Below are positions 1 to 12,346 of a DNA stretch of 64,000 nt, piece by piece. A model generated the notes under the pieces. It was given only the letters and a program-made list of their open reading frames with translations, did not search any database and had not been told where the DNA came from. The stretch is from Anagrus nilaparvatae (taxonomy: Eukaryota; Arthropoda; Insecta; Hymenoptera; Mymaridae). The stretch's first letter is position 1; the number at the start of each line of letters is the position of its first letter. The stretch covers positions 11,612,001 through 11,676,000 of the forward strand of contig JAKSXM010000238.1 of assembly GCA_022575985.1 (NCBI GenBank). Reading direction: 5' to 3'. The position numbers and the translations under genes were made by a program.

Positions 1-3000
1 AAGTTCCACTAAGTATATAAGATATAATACAAAACAAGAATAATTTACGAGAGCTCGGTATACATTTTCTTAATATATATACGATTAGATTCGATTAGGT
101 TGCGGTATTAATAGGTAATTGCGAGAGTAATTGATAACGATAGCGTGCAAGTTCTAAATTGTATACACTTCTATGAAAAAAATAAAATATATATTATCAA
201 ATAAGCGTTAAAACCTTTAACGCCGGGTTAAATATCATAAAAAATTGTTGCCGGATTCTGTTGTTGCCCCTTGTGTCCCTTGAATGAATTTCATTTTCAA
301 TATAGACATTTTCAAAACTCAGAAAAAAGCCTCAGAAAACTGTTAACCAAAAAAACTCCATACTAAATTCATTTCAGGATAATTAAAAAACCTTTTAAAA
401 AAATACAAATTATAACTTCTATCTTAAAAAATTACAAAGCAAAATATTTTAAGATAAAAAACAAATGTAAATTAGTATCAATTCTAACATTTCTGTATTA
501 TCAAAGAATCAATTCCTATTAAAAAAGAAAAAAATGTATCACATTATTTAATAATTCAATAAAATTCTATCGATTACAATTTTAATTTATTAAATACCCT
601 ATCATGCAAAAAAATTTCCTCATTTTTTTTTTTTGCTTTCTAGGTTATAATATTCTTCTACATTACTATATCATAAATAGGAAGAAAAAATATAGAAAAA
701 AATTACACTCGTAACATTTATACCATACTAAATTATTCGTTACAATTCTTACTTTTTTTTTTTTTTATTATTCCATCATTTTTTTCATATATATAATTTA
801 TTCATAGAATATAAATGTACAATTTCATATAATAAAAAAAAAGAAAATGCTTTTTACTCTAGATAATTTTTATTTTTTAAATTCTAGAGTAATTTAATTT
901 AATATATTTTAATTATTTAATTGCACGTGTTATTAAAAATAAACTTTATAATTTTTCTTTCTTTTTTTTTTGATTAAAAATTATTATAATTGTTTTATAA
1001 AAAAGTGTATTCTTCGTACAATACAAGCAAACTTCAATAAAAAAAATCTCTCTCTTTTATAAAACAATTATTTTTTTTATAATACACTCGAAGTGATCGA
1101 ATTAAATTTTTTTTCGTTCTGTTCAATAATAATAACATAATGAAGGTTCACTAACACTTGAGGCTAAAAAAAAATTCTTAATATATACCGATATAATATA
1201 CCCTCAAACGTAAAAAAATAAGGTTATTATAAAGTAAGTGTATCTTTTTTGATACAGAGATAATATTGTAAAAAAAATTTATACCGGACCTAATATTATT
1301 ATAAAAGCATATATAAATTGAAAATAATACTTGTCTCCCTTGAACCCTGCTTGAACCCACGTTTTAATAATATCCTTGAATAAAAAAATGTTTGTAATGT
1401 AAAATTTTGCTGTTGTTGTTATGAAACCTTTTTTTTTAAACTATTGTTTTATTGTTTTGTATTAAAATGTGGTTGATACTTATTTAATAAATTGGGAAAT
1501 ATGTTGTTTCAAGTATAGACATTATTTGAGACTCTTGACGAACTCTCTTGTTCGAAATTTGTAGGCTTAAAAATTGATATTTAATAAAGAACCATAACCT
1601 AATCAGGGCAAAACGATGCTTATTACAGTCATGGTACTATCAATATCGAATATTAAAATTTGATTTTATTCGCATCGACACCAATTTTTACATACCCAGT
1701 TTAATTTTTCTGAAAAAAGGCGGAAATTTAAAAATTTGTAAAGAAAAAATTGCTTATTGCAAGTTGAAAATTACAGTAGCAACCATCGAGTTGCCTAATT
1801 CAAAATTACAACAAACCGAAAATGTTTAAAAACTTTTAGGGTCCTGTTTAGGGTACTAAAAAAATTCTTTATCTTTTAAAATCTACAATTTAATTGTCCA
1901 ATCTAGTCTTTCATAAATAAGCAGCAAAATAAAACCCAAATCAAGAATTTTAACAAAAGTTATTCAATTCAATCCACTAATAAATTACCCACACACACAC
2001 ACCCAAAAATCCTATTTTGCATATTTAAATATACTTAACAATTTAAAAAATCGACGTTAAAAAAACGGGTACTTTTTTTTATATTCCCTATTGTTCTTTT
2101 TATATTTGATTGTATTTATTTTAATTTTGCATCGCAGGTATAAAAAATTTTTTTATCCTGATCAATATAGATTTAAGTACCATATTTATAATACCTACAT
2201 ACTACTATAGGGTACTACATGGATAAAAAAAAGTAAAACCTTGAACAAAAGTTTTTTAGATCGTGTCGAAATGATTAAAAAAAGACCATAATTTTAAACA
2301 ATCTTTTTCTTTTTGGTGAATTACAATCATAACGAGATTGTGTGTGTGTGTACTTGAATTTATAATGAAAAAAATATTCGTTTTGCATATAATTTATTAT
2401 TATCTACCCTATAGGCATTTAAACAAAAAAGGGTATCTGATACAAGAAAAACAAAAAATAAAATATCTTAGAGTGCAGAAAATTTTTTTTTGTGCTGACT
2501 GGGTAAAAATAAAATGAAACAAGAGCTAATCAATCTTTTCTGAATATTATGTTACACTTTTTAAATGTGTTTGTTATATAAAATTTGTTGCATTATAAAA
2601 GTTAAGTTCGATTTATCAAGAGTCAAGGTCGTGGATTCAAGTTAATCGAGGTCTTTGACCAAGGTCAATTTTATTGAATTATTTTATTTTTTTGTTTATT
2701 TTAATTGTGATAGTGAAAGGAAATTTTTGTTTGGTTTTTGGAGAACATAATTTGTGTGTATTTAATTATTTAGAGTAGGTTGGAAACTTTATCCTAGGCC
2801 GAAAAAATAAAGAATGTCCCAGCTCGAAACCCGAAGCAAAGCCGAGTCTGGAACATTCCTTTTTTTATGACCAAGGGTAGAACCGAGGGCAAAAAATAAT
2901 TTTCCATCTTCAGTGGCTAGCGGTGGCTAGAAAACACGTATTTTCGAAACTCGCCGTACCCAGAGAATACGTGACCACTGACAAGATAAAAATATAATTA

Positions 3001-4065
3001 ATTATTTTATCTTGAGTTATATCAGCAATAATAATTTTAGAAAAATATGCCGACGACTGGCAGTTATTTTATCCTGTTTTTATCAAACAAGTTAATGATT
3101 ATACAATTATTAATTTTTAAATAGGTCCATTAATCATAATAATTAGATCCATAAATTTTAGATGGTACCAGAAATTAAATTTGACTCTTTATGTCGAAGC
3201 AAATATTAGAAAAATAAAGCAATTATTGGAAATTTTTGACTTTATTTTAAAGACTCAAAATCTCAGATAAAATCCGTATACAAAAAATAATAAAATTTTC
3301 AAAATAACTGCCAGCCTAATATCAACATTTCCTGATTATAAATAATAATTACTTTAATTAGCTTAAATAATTAATGTAATTTTTATGCAAACAAAACAAA
3401 GAAAATATATTACAATTTTAAGAAATTAACAAGACTCTAATTTACGCAAAAAATAAAAATTTAACGAAGCATAAATTTAAAAATATTGTAAAAAAAAAAT
3501 TATATTTTGTGTCATTATATTTTTTACAGTTATGCTTCTGAGTCATTTTTCAGATGTTTTAATTAGATAACAATGTCGGAAATGCACAATATTAAAAATC
3601 GGGCTGGAACTAGGGTAATATTTTTTAGTTTTTTAAGCGATTAAATTTACTAAAAGCACGTTTCATCGATATTGTATTAAAATTAAGGACTTTTTCTGAT
3701 AAAGCTGGAATTATTTGTATTTGTATGGCATTTTATATTACCTGGATCTCGGTAAACAAGTGAGTTTTATGCAATCTTTACTTCCCAAATATTTTCACTT
3801 ATTTAGATTTTTTCACATATCCACATTTCGTTTTAAATTTTATAACTTAATCCCATGCTTAATCCTTCCAAAACTCTTTAAACGTCAAAAAACTTGGGGT
3901 TAGTCATTCAAGTGCAAGCGATAAAGTGATTCAACCTCAGAATTCCAAAATTAGATCATAATTCTTTTAAACAATTTTTAGCGAACATTCATTTCATATC
4001 CATACATAAATTTTTCACACATCTACGCTTAGTTATAACTGATAAATAGAAAAATTATCACGTAC
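1..4065. other. AT-rich non-coding tract, probably intron of the ZSWIM8-like gene
   Basis: No exon could be supported on either strand. The tract is very AT-rich with many A or T runs. Because the ZSWIM8-like exon at 4066-4483 is on the minus strand and ends in a GT donor at 4065-4064, the DNA below it should be that gene's next intron (inference). About 2791-2985 holds one copy of the palindromic CGAAGCC repeat family described separately. Confidence 0.5.
2791..2985. repeat. Palindromic CGAAGCC-family repeat, diverged copy
   Basis: Begins TCCTAGGCCG, has the AATAAAGAATG step and a core with AAAGCCGAG, and ends with TTTTTATGACCAAGGG. It is followed by a module with AAAACACGTATTTTCG and AATACGTGACCACTG, which resembles modules at 5.3-5.5 kb. 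Confidence 0.5.
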
Positions 4066-4483
4066 CTTCAGTTAGCTTTTTGGAAGTTCCGAAAACCGTA
4101 ACCGGTCTCTTCCATCCCCGCCAATTATTGCAAATAGATTCCGGTTCACTGCTCCAACTGCATAAGGAATCTTCCTCGAATCTATCGGAATCATCGAATG
4201 AAAATCTGTCATTTTCTTCCCAATCGAGTATCGCTCCATTGTTAGCTGAGACAGCTCCTGCTCCATGATCATGATTGTGTTGTCCTCTAGAATTTGATGC
4301 GCCATTCCTTGTTGAATGGCCACCGCCATTGGCAGCTCCGCCATTAGCGACATTGGCACCAGCAGCGCTTCCGCTTGCACCGCCACTTCCGGCGCTTCCC
4401 ACCACCACGGAAGTACGAGCCAGATTGCCCGCCAGTTTAACGCCTAGGTGTCCCTTAAACCCGCGGTATCGGGACAACCGGCG
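4066..4483 (-). CDS. ZSWIM8/Dora homologue, N-terminal coding exon (partial gene)
   Basis: The minus-strand reading frame encodes a Gly/Ala/Asn-rich leader followed by an acidic block containing DRFSFDDSDRFEEDSLCSW and then CNNWRGWKRP. This block matches the conserved N-terminus of ZSWIM8 (Drosophila Dora). ZSWIM8 is the substrate receptor of a cullin-RING ubiquitin ligase that destroys Argonaute-microRNA complexes in target-directed microRNA degradation. The exon ends with a GT donor at 4065-4064 (AAG then GTACGTG, phase 1). The frame is open from a TAA at 4486-4484, but it contains no ATG before the conserved block, so the start codon must lie in an upstream exon and the 5' border of this exon is unknown. 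The SWIM zinc finger and the rest of the protein are outside the window, beyond position 1. The identification is from the motif; the exon limits are less certain. Confidence 0.7.
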
Positions 4484-7400
4484 TTACTTGACACCAGATC
4501 CGTGTTTTATACTATTTCTTACACAATTTGAAAAATTAGAGTGAATTCCTTAAATTTTGAAGTTACATCTCTTAGATTTAGAATCTGAAAATTAAAATAA
4601 AAAATTTTTTAACCTCAAAAACCTACAAATTTATTAATTATATAAATCAGTGTAAAAGCAAACTTTTATAAATCCTTGATAAATCCATATAAGTATTTCT
4701 ACATATTACTAAAGTATAATTATATTATATTTATTATTAATAACATAATATACTATATGCATAATTGTGATAATTTACTTATAATTTTACCAAACTTTTA
4801 TGTTTTTTTTTTTTTTTACATTTTTATACTTTGCGTGTAATAACAATAATTGTTGTTCATTTTCAAGAAAAAAATAAAACTTTGAAGGTTAATACGTCTA
4901 AAATTACTATATTTTTAATGAAACATTTATTACGTGAATTTTTCTTAGAATTTTAGACTTTAATAATTATGTGTTTTAAATATTTTTTCTGGTCTGCGTC
5001 GAGAAAGCACGTATTTCCCGGACGCTACGCGTCCGAAAAAGACGTGTTTTCTCGCCACAGACACAGAAAAATGTTATACGAGCCTTGTCCATAAATAAGG
5101 AATGACCCAAATCGCAGTTTACCATCCTCGGCTTCGCCTCGGAAGGTAATTTACATGCGATTTGGGCCATTCTTTACTTTTCTGGACTCGAGCCGTAAAT
5201 ATACTATTTTATCAAGGCGTGAAATAGTATATTTTTATCCTAGGCCGTAAAAGTAAAGAATTCCCCAGAGCGCACGTAAATTGCCATCCGAGGCGAAGCC
5301 GAGAGATCACGTATTTGCGATTCGCACTGCGGACGGGAAATACGTGCTTTCTGGCCGCTGATAAGAAATAGTATATTTCTTGTTAGTGTCCAGAAAGTGC
5401 GTGTTTTCTGGCCGCTGCGCTATTCGAAAAAACGCATTTTCTCGACACTGAGCAAGAAAAATTATGTTTTGTCCTTGGCCACAAAATAAGGATGCCCCAA
5501 ATCGCAGTTTACTATCCTCGGCTTCGCCTCGGACGGTAATTTACGTGCGATTTGGGCCATTCTTTACTTTTGTGGCCATGGGTAAAAATATACTATTTTG
5601 ATCCTAGGCCAGCAAATTATTGAATGGCCAAATCGCACGTAAATTACCTTTCGAGACGAAGCCGACCCTTGACCATAAAAAAATGTCTCGAATCGCGAAT
5701 TACCGTCCTATGCAGATTTCGCCTGTTCACCTTGAATGGTAAATTGCGTACTGTTTGGGCAATTCTTTATACTTTTATGGACACGGGAACGGTGTTGTTT
5801 TATTAAAAGTAGAAAATTTTTTAATTTCTTATGAATATATGATGGAAAAATATTTTTATGCGGTAATTTTCAATTCCTCATCTTTGGCTACTCATTTAAA
5901 ATATTCTGACCCAAAACTTTTGGTAACAGGTAGGTATTTAAATACCTGTATAGGTATTTAAATTTTCTCAAATTCTTACTCGTTTTTAGGATTTTGAAAA
6001 TAATGGCCCAAGATCAAGTTGTAAATTTTTATTAAAGTAATTTTTTAAAGAAAATTAGCGAAAAAATTATTAATAAACAAAATAAAAAAAATCACGTTAT
6101 TTTATAATTTTTATTTTAACTTGCATTTATGAATTAAAAACCTCAATTAGTAACCTAACATAAATTTATCGTAAAAAGCTAATAAAATCGACTTTGGTTT
6201 GACGATTTCTTAGAATCCGTATACAAACATAGAATTATCTTTAGTTTAATATATATTTGCAAAATGTCACTGTCCTCTTAACTGCAACTATTTTAAAATT
6301 AAAAAAAATAACGGATTTTACTAAAACTCTGGCGAATTTATTTTACTCTGCACTTTAAAAAATTATCAGCTACTGATAATATACAAAACTAATTTTCTCT
6401 GAATCATTTTTTTTCAATCTAATAATAGCTTGTTTGCAAACAAAATTATCTTAATTCAAATATTATAATGTCATTATAATCAATATTTTGTAAAAATATC
6501 ACAAAACGGAAATAAACATCTTATTATTTAAATTAACAATTTCCGGTTAGAATTGTAATAAATCTGAAAACAAATTAATTTCCAAACACATAGATAGAGA
6601 AATAATAAATATTACGTTTTTTAAAGTATATCAAAAACTCGATCAAAAATATCCTCAGAAAATACAAAAAAAGAAAAAAAAATTATTTACAATAATACAG
6701 AAGGATGTTGGTGAATCCGATCGGCTGACTCTTCGATATATAACGTACGACGACCCCGAGTTCACCAGATATATAAATACAAAAAAAGGGGAAATATAAT
6801 AAAAGCCAAAGATCCTTTCTCACTTTTAAACATAATTCTTTTTTTTTTTCTTTTGTGTTTTTATTTTTCTTTATCTCTTCTCTGATCCCTCGGCGAAATC
6901 CATATAATACACCCCCATGTACCTAAACTCATAATTTTTTAAAATACAATTTTAAAATTCCTTGCTGTACTTTTTAATAAATTTTCTTTAGAAGTTATTT
7001 TAGAAAATGTAATTTTTATAGGTTATGCAGGTCTAATCCATCCATAAAATACTTTTGAAAATCAATGACTCTAAGAAAATTTAATTATGCAAATATTTAC
7101 TTTCTTCAAACTAATCAAAAACTAATTAACTAAAATATTTTTCTTATTTAGTTTCAATTAAATTCAATAACTTGCAAAGATATATGAAATTATGTTATGT
7201 TAGGTTCTTTATTTTATTTCTTTTCAGTTTAAAAAGGGTCAATGACCTCAAATCCAAAGTTTTCAGAAATTGGTTCTGTGTATGAACAAAATTAACAGAT
7301 ATAATACATATTTTAAGTTATAGTACAAAGAAAAATTCAACTTGGTTTCAATAAATAATTCCTCAATAATTCATTTACTTAAATAATTAAATCTAAAGAA

Positions 7401-8700
7401 GCTTTTTCACTAACCTTTATTTCTTCTTCTTTCTCTGTAAAGACTCTTCTTTAAAAAAACTGATTTATGGGTTTTCACAGAATAATTATACTAATATTTT
7501 ATGAAATAGTCATAACACATACACGTATTATTTCACAAATTTTCACCTTTTACACAAGAGTTCATCACAAGTATAAAATTTAAATTTTACTTAAGTTCAA
7601 TATTATTTGCTCCAAAATAATTGTAGAATACTGGAAAAAGATGACAATCATTCACCTACAATAAGAACAAAACACATATAAAAAAAATTAATTCACCACT
7701 TATATAGTTGATGTGCTTTTATTTCATAAAATGAAATAAAAAGTAAAGTAAAAACAAACAAATAATTATTTTTATTGAATTCTAATAAACAAGATTTTAA
7801 TTATTGAATAATTTTCTTTAATTAATACACAAGTAAAAAATATTTTGCAGACAATAAAAAAGTAAATATAAATAGAAAAAAATTGCAAGACGCTCTCAGT
7901 GTGTGGCACAGCTGAGACTCGAAGAACGGAGTCGAGAGAATATAACGCACGCGCGTTATTGCACATGTATATTTTACATGCAACACATACTCACACATAT
8001 TTACATTAATACAAATACAAATAAAAATATTAATGTAGTCCTAATTGCGAGAAAAAGATGGAGAAAATTTTTGGAGACATTCAACACGCGAACACCCACT
8101 TTTTAAATTATAGTATTACACCTATTTCTCTTTTCTCGAGTTTTTTAATTTTTTGTTTTGTTATATTGGAGCAAAATTTAGCATTTTTTTTTTTTTTTTA
8201 AGTAATAATCAAGAGATAATTTATTTATCAAACAGTAATAGAAAAGGAGAAAAAGGAATGAGAGAAAAAGATGAAATACTTAATCTTATATACACAAAAG
8301 AAAAGAAAAAATTTTCACACTTATATTTTTTTAAAACAAAAATAAAGTGAACGATTATAAAATAAAAATTATAAAATTTAAGTAATTTAAAAATTTTTTT
8401 TTAAAATACAAATTAAAATTCAGCAAAATGATATAATGCAATTGTAATGTATATAGCTTTTGTTTCTACTTTTCTTTTTATTTTAAAAATAATAAAATAA
8501 AACACTCCGAAATAATCGCAATTAAAAACTCTTTTTGTGATGCAAAATAATGCTTACTTTAACATATTTCTTATTTTAAAAATTAACTATTGTTTTTCAC
8601 TCTATTTTACGACACAAACCATCTAATTATTTAAATCTTAATATAAATATTAAAAAATTATTTTATTTACTGTCACTTTTTTAATAATCACATTAAGACA
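4484..8700. other. Non-coding tract upstream of the ZSWIM8-like exon
   Basis: No convincing exon was found. Short open frames here (for example at 7.9-8.1 and 8.15-8.35 kb) have no recognisable motif or splice support. 4976-5800 is filled with tandem and inverted copies of the CGAAGCC palindromic repeat. A 5' non-coding exon carrying the ZSWIM8-like start codon could be hidden here, but I cannot place it. Confidence 0.5.
4976..5800. repeat. Cluster of palindromic CGAAGCC-family repeats
   Basis: Several copies lie head to tail and head to head. Each has arms of the type AATGGCCCAAATCGCACGT / GCGATTTGGGCCATTCTTTA around a core GAGGCGAAGCCGAGG or its complement CCTCGGCTTCGCCTC. Between the palindromes lie shorter modules with AAGCACGTATTT or GTGTTTTCTGGCCGCTG. 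GC content is clearly higher than in the flanks. No coding potential beyond shadow frames. Copies recur at 22.6-23.2, 25.0, 52.3 and 56.8 kb. Confidence 0.7.
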
Positions 8701-9050
8701 CAGCGACAATGACATCCGAACTCGCGAACAAACTCGCTCTGTGTGCGAAATCTTATAAGGGTTTCTTATGTGCGCATGCTCAAAAAAAAGGTATACACAC
8801 AAATACACACACATAAAAAAATCTTTGCAGAGGACAACAACAAATATGGCGGACGAAAATTAGTGTAATGAAAGAGAGGAGCCCGGGAATAAACTTGCAA
8901 ATATACGTGGGGGAACAGTAGCTAAACCACTTCCCCTCCTACGCAATGACAAAAACAGTCATAATTTGCAGAGGGCGCTAGTATACAGCTTGTGTGCCTC
9001 AGATAGTGTTTTTATGATCAACAGTTTTACACAGTTATTATTTGTTTTCA
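8700..9050. promoter_or_regulatory. GC-richer promoter-like region upstream of the NIPA-type gene
   Basis: This stretch stands out from the AT-rich flanks. It contains a CpG-bearing run around 8715-8750, GCGCATGCTC (near 8772), ATGGCGGAC in an AAATATGGCGGAC context (8846-8854, YY1/Pho-like, also a five-codon upstream ORF), GAGCCCGGGA near 8880 and AGAGGGCGCTA (8970-8980, CTCF-like). It precedes the NIPA-type start codon by about 0.4-0.65 kb and could also serve the divergent ZSWIM8-like gene. The motifs are seen; the function is inferred. Confidence 0.4.
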
Positions 9051-9383
9051 TTTTTGTTATTGAATATTTTAGAGTAGATATTTTGACTCATTATTTTAAT
9101 TTTTTAATTTGAATAACAAAAATTAAAAACTTAAGTTCATCAGTTAATTCAATAAATTCCATAAAATAGATTTTATCAATTACATTAACACTTAAATATT
9201 TTACAATCAAAATTAATCACTAAAAAAAAATCCCATTATAAATCAAGGATATAAGTTAACTTTACTGAAAGAAAATATATGTTATTTAAAATTCATTTCA
9301 TAAAATAAGTTATAATTTAGTGTTTTACGATGAATATTTAAAAAATTTCATGTTTTTAAAGAATCTTGTTTTAGTTATTAATA

Positions 9384-10679
9384 ATGAATGCATGGGAAGA
9401 AAATGGTTCAGAAGATTTTAATGAACCAACTCCAAATTTTTATGTTGGTATAATTTTAGCTGTTCTCTCAAGCATATTTATAGGTAGATATATAAAATAA
9501 AATCAATGGTTTTTTTTTTTTAATGAAAAATTTATTAATTTTTACATTTTAAATTTATCCTAGGAGTAAGCTTTATCATAAAGAAAAAAGCTTTATTGAG
9601 CTTACAAAAATATGGTAGATTACGAGCTGGTGCAGGTGGTTTTGGTTATTTAAGAGAATGGATTTGGTGGGCTGGATTATTGTCAAGTAAGTTTTGTATA
9701 ATTATAAGTCTTCTTGTTAAATTTGAATTCAACATCTTCCTTTTTTATTATCTAGTGGGTATTGGAGAATCATTCAATTTTGTTGCATATGCTTTTGCAC
9801 CAGCAACTCTTGTAACACCTCTAGGAGCACTTAGTATATTAGTTACAACAATATTGGCTTCAATTTATTTAAAAGAACATATCAATTTGCTTGGAAAGGT
9901 AATATTTTTACAACAATACTCAATATCAATTAAGTTACTGCAAGTTTATAATTTTTGAAACATTTGTTTAGATTGGATGCTTACTTTGCATTTTGGGTTC
10001 AACTATTTTAGTTCTTCATTCCCCAAAGGAAGAAGGAAAACAAAATATGGATCAATTGCTTTATAAATTAGGAGATATGTATTTTGTAACTTATTTAATT
10101 TTTGTTACCATAAGTAGTTTATGCATATGCTTCTATATCGGTCCTGCTTATGGTAAACATAATGTCTTAGTTTATGTTCTTCTTTGCTCAATGATTGGTT
10201 CGATAACTGTTATAAGCTGTAAAGCTTTAGGGATAGCATTAAAACAGAGTATGGAAGGTAATAACGAAATGGGAAATTTACTTACATGGATTTCTCTGTT
10301 TACCATGATACTTTGTATAATGGTACAAATGAATTATCTTAATAAAGCATTAGATTTATTCAATACTGGTATTGTTATACCAATATATTACGTATTTTTT
10401 ACAACTTTTGTTATTATTGCTTCAACAATATTTTTTCAAGAATGGGAAGAAATGACTAACGAAGATATAATAGGTTCTATTTGTGGTTTTTTTATTGTAA
10501 ACATAGCAATATTTTTGTTAAATGCTTTTAAAGAAGTTGAAATCAGTTACACTGGGTTTAGACAAATTTTAAAACCAAAAAGAAAATTTTTAAATAACAG
10601 TGAAAATGAGTGGCTTAATCATTCTAAGGAAGAAGAAATGGGATACGATAGTGGGAATAATACTCCGTTATGTCCATGA
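9384..10679 (+). CDS. NIPA/spichthyin-type magnesium transporter
   Basis: Four exons: 9384-9483, 9564-9686, 9756-9898 and 9972-10679, all with GT/AG borders, giving 357 residues. The N-terminus [12 protein letters not shown] precedes a first membrane helix ([15 protein letters not shown]) and the family motif [15 protein letters not shown]. Then come [34 protein letters not shown] and several more helices, ending in a polar tail. This is the NIPA (DUF803) fold of about nine membrane segments, a Mg2+ transporter of the plasma membrane and early endosomes. The Drosophila member, spichthyin, restrains BMP signalling at the synapse through receptor traffic. The ATG chosen is the first in frame and gives the usual short acidic leader. 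The region 10680-11538 downstream is AT-rich with no other gene. No defects are visible. Confidence 0.93.
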
Positions 10680-11502
10680 CGTCTAAGTAGCTTTTATAAT
10701 TAAAAAATATGCGCTTTTACAAACCTAGTCAATTTTTTGTAAAAAAGTTATAATTTTTTATTACAATACTTTATATTTTTAGTTCCATATAGTTTTTATA
10801 CATTTTTATAGCTACTTTTTGTTAAAACTTATAAGACTGTTGTGTAAATGTAAATATTTAAAATTGGTACTTAAGAAAGTATCCAAATTTCCGATAATGT
10901 TTACCAAAATATTTTTTAATTGAAACATAATTTACAAATATTTAGTATCATTGATTTAAATGTTACAAAAGTTTGTTGAAAAGTAGTATCTAAAAAAATT
11001 TGTGATTATATTTTTCATAAAATATAAATTATATTATAAGTATATATTTATATAATATACACTCAATATTTTATAAGAAAGTGATTATATTAAAAAAAAA
11101 AAAATGCAAGCATATGTAACGTATACATGAGCTTTTATGCTTGAAGCACTTAAAGCTTTTGTTTACTGCCCGTAAAAAAAAAAAAGAAATTATACAAGGC
11201 ATAATAAAAGCAATTTTTTGCTATAAAATAATATACATTTTTTTAAATAAAAAATCTCTGTTTTCAGAGTAAAATAAACTGTACATTATGATTGTTGTTG
11301 TTGCTTTTTATAAAAAAATATTAAATGTCAAATTATATTTACAATATATATATATATATACATGGTTGTCTAATAAATGTTCTGTGTTGTACAATAATAA
11401 AAATAATAAAACAATAATTAAAAAAAAAACTGCTACCTATATTCATTTAAAATTTTTATTTTTCTCATCATTTGAAGAAAATTCTTTTTTTGAAAAACAA
11501 GA

Positions 11503-11512
11503 GCGCATGCGC
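11503..11512. promoter_or_regulatory. NRF-1/Ewg-like palindrome upstream of cornichon
   Basis: GCGCATGCGC lies 27 bases before the cornichon ATG. It equals the core of the NRF-1 (insect Erect wing) site, typical of housekeeping promoters, and is conspicuous in this AT-rich setting. Confidence 0.45.
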
Positions 11513-11538
11513 AAGCGTTTAATTTTTCATTTATAAAA

Positions 11539-12346
11539 ATGGCGTTTTCCTTAGCCGCTTTTTCATACATTGTTTCATTAATTGTTGATGCATTTTTAAT
11601 ATTTTTTGCTGTTTTTCATGTAAGTAACAGAAAATTTATTTTTTAAACAATTATTTATGTTCTTAAAAATAAATGTTTCTAATTTTTTAAGGATTTCAAT
11701 AATTTTGTGTATTTAACCTCTCTTTTGCTCTTATAACATTGATAATTTATTCATAATTCAATTTAAATGACTAAACATTTTTTGTTTGCTGAAATAATAA
11801 AATAAATACTATCATTAAATTTAAGTTATTATTTTAGATAATTGCTTTCGATGAACTAAAAACAGAATACAAAGATCCAATTGACCAGTGTAACAGTTTA
11901 AATCCTGTAAGTTGAGAATCCTGTAAACAGTATTATAGAAAAAAAGATGAATTAAAATTAATTTAATATGTAATACTTTTGTTTTGTAGCTAGTCCTTCC
12001 TGAATATGGTCTTCACGTTTTAATAAATTTTTTATTTTTAATAAGCGGTGAATGGTTTTCATTAATATTAAACATACCTTTGATCGCATATCATGTAAAT
12101 AGATATATCAATAGGCCTGTTATGACAGGTCCTGGATTATACGATCCTACTAGCATATTAAATATGAATACATTAAATAAATGTCAAAGAGAAGGCTGGG
12201 TCAAATTAGCATTTTATCTGCTTTCGTTTTTCTATTATCTATATGGGTAAGATAACTTTCAGCTTTTTATTTAATATAATTATCTAATTTTTAACAAAAA
12301 CCTATTTAAATTTTATTTCAGAATGATAACTTCATTAGTTCATTAA
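11539..12346 (+). CDS. cni: Cornichon, COPII cargo receptor
   Basis: Exons 11539-11619, 11838-11906, 11990-12246 and 12322-12346 join to 143 residues, the usual cornichon length. Family signatures are all present: MAFSLAAFSYIV at the start, HIIAFDELKTEYKDPIDQC, NSLNPLVLPEYGLHVLINF, then RPVMTGPGLYDPTSI and CQREGWVKLAFYLL, ending FFYYLYGMITSLVH. Cornichon is an ER membrane protein that loads selected cargo into COPII vesicles. In Drosophila it exports the TGF-alpha ligand Gurken, and vertebrate relatives are AMPA-receptor auxiliary subunits. The last coding exon holds only eight codons, so the exon 3 donor (GGTAAG) and exon 4 acceptor (TTTCAG) are supported mainly by the conserved LYGM joint. 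The gene is convergent with the GMF gene, with about 1.46 kb of AT-rich, gene-free DNA (12347-13805) between them. Confidence 0.95.

Noticed and set aside
4275..4544. Plus-strand open frame opposite the ZSWIM8-like exon
   Set aside because: It is the antisense shadow of the conserved minus-strand frame; the Pro/Ala-rich product follows from its Gly/Ala codons.
4976..5170. Short minus-strand frame and similar ones at 5624 and 22883
   Set aside because: They are frames through the palindromic repeat family, not genes.
7772..8350. Three short frames of 64-67 codons
   Set aside because: No motif, AT-driven composition, no splice support, overlapping on both strands.
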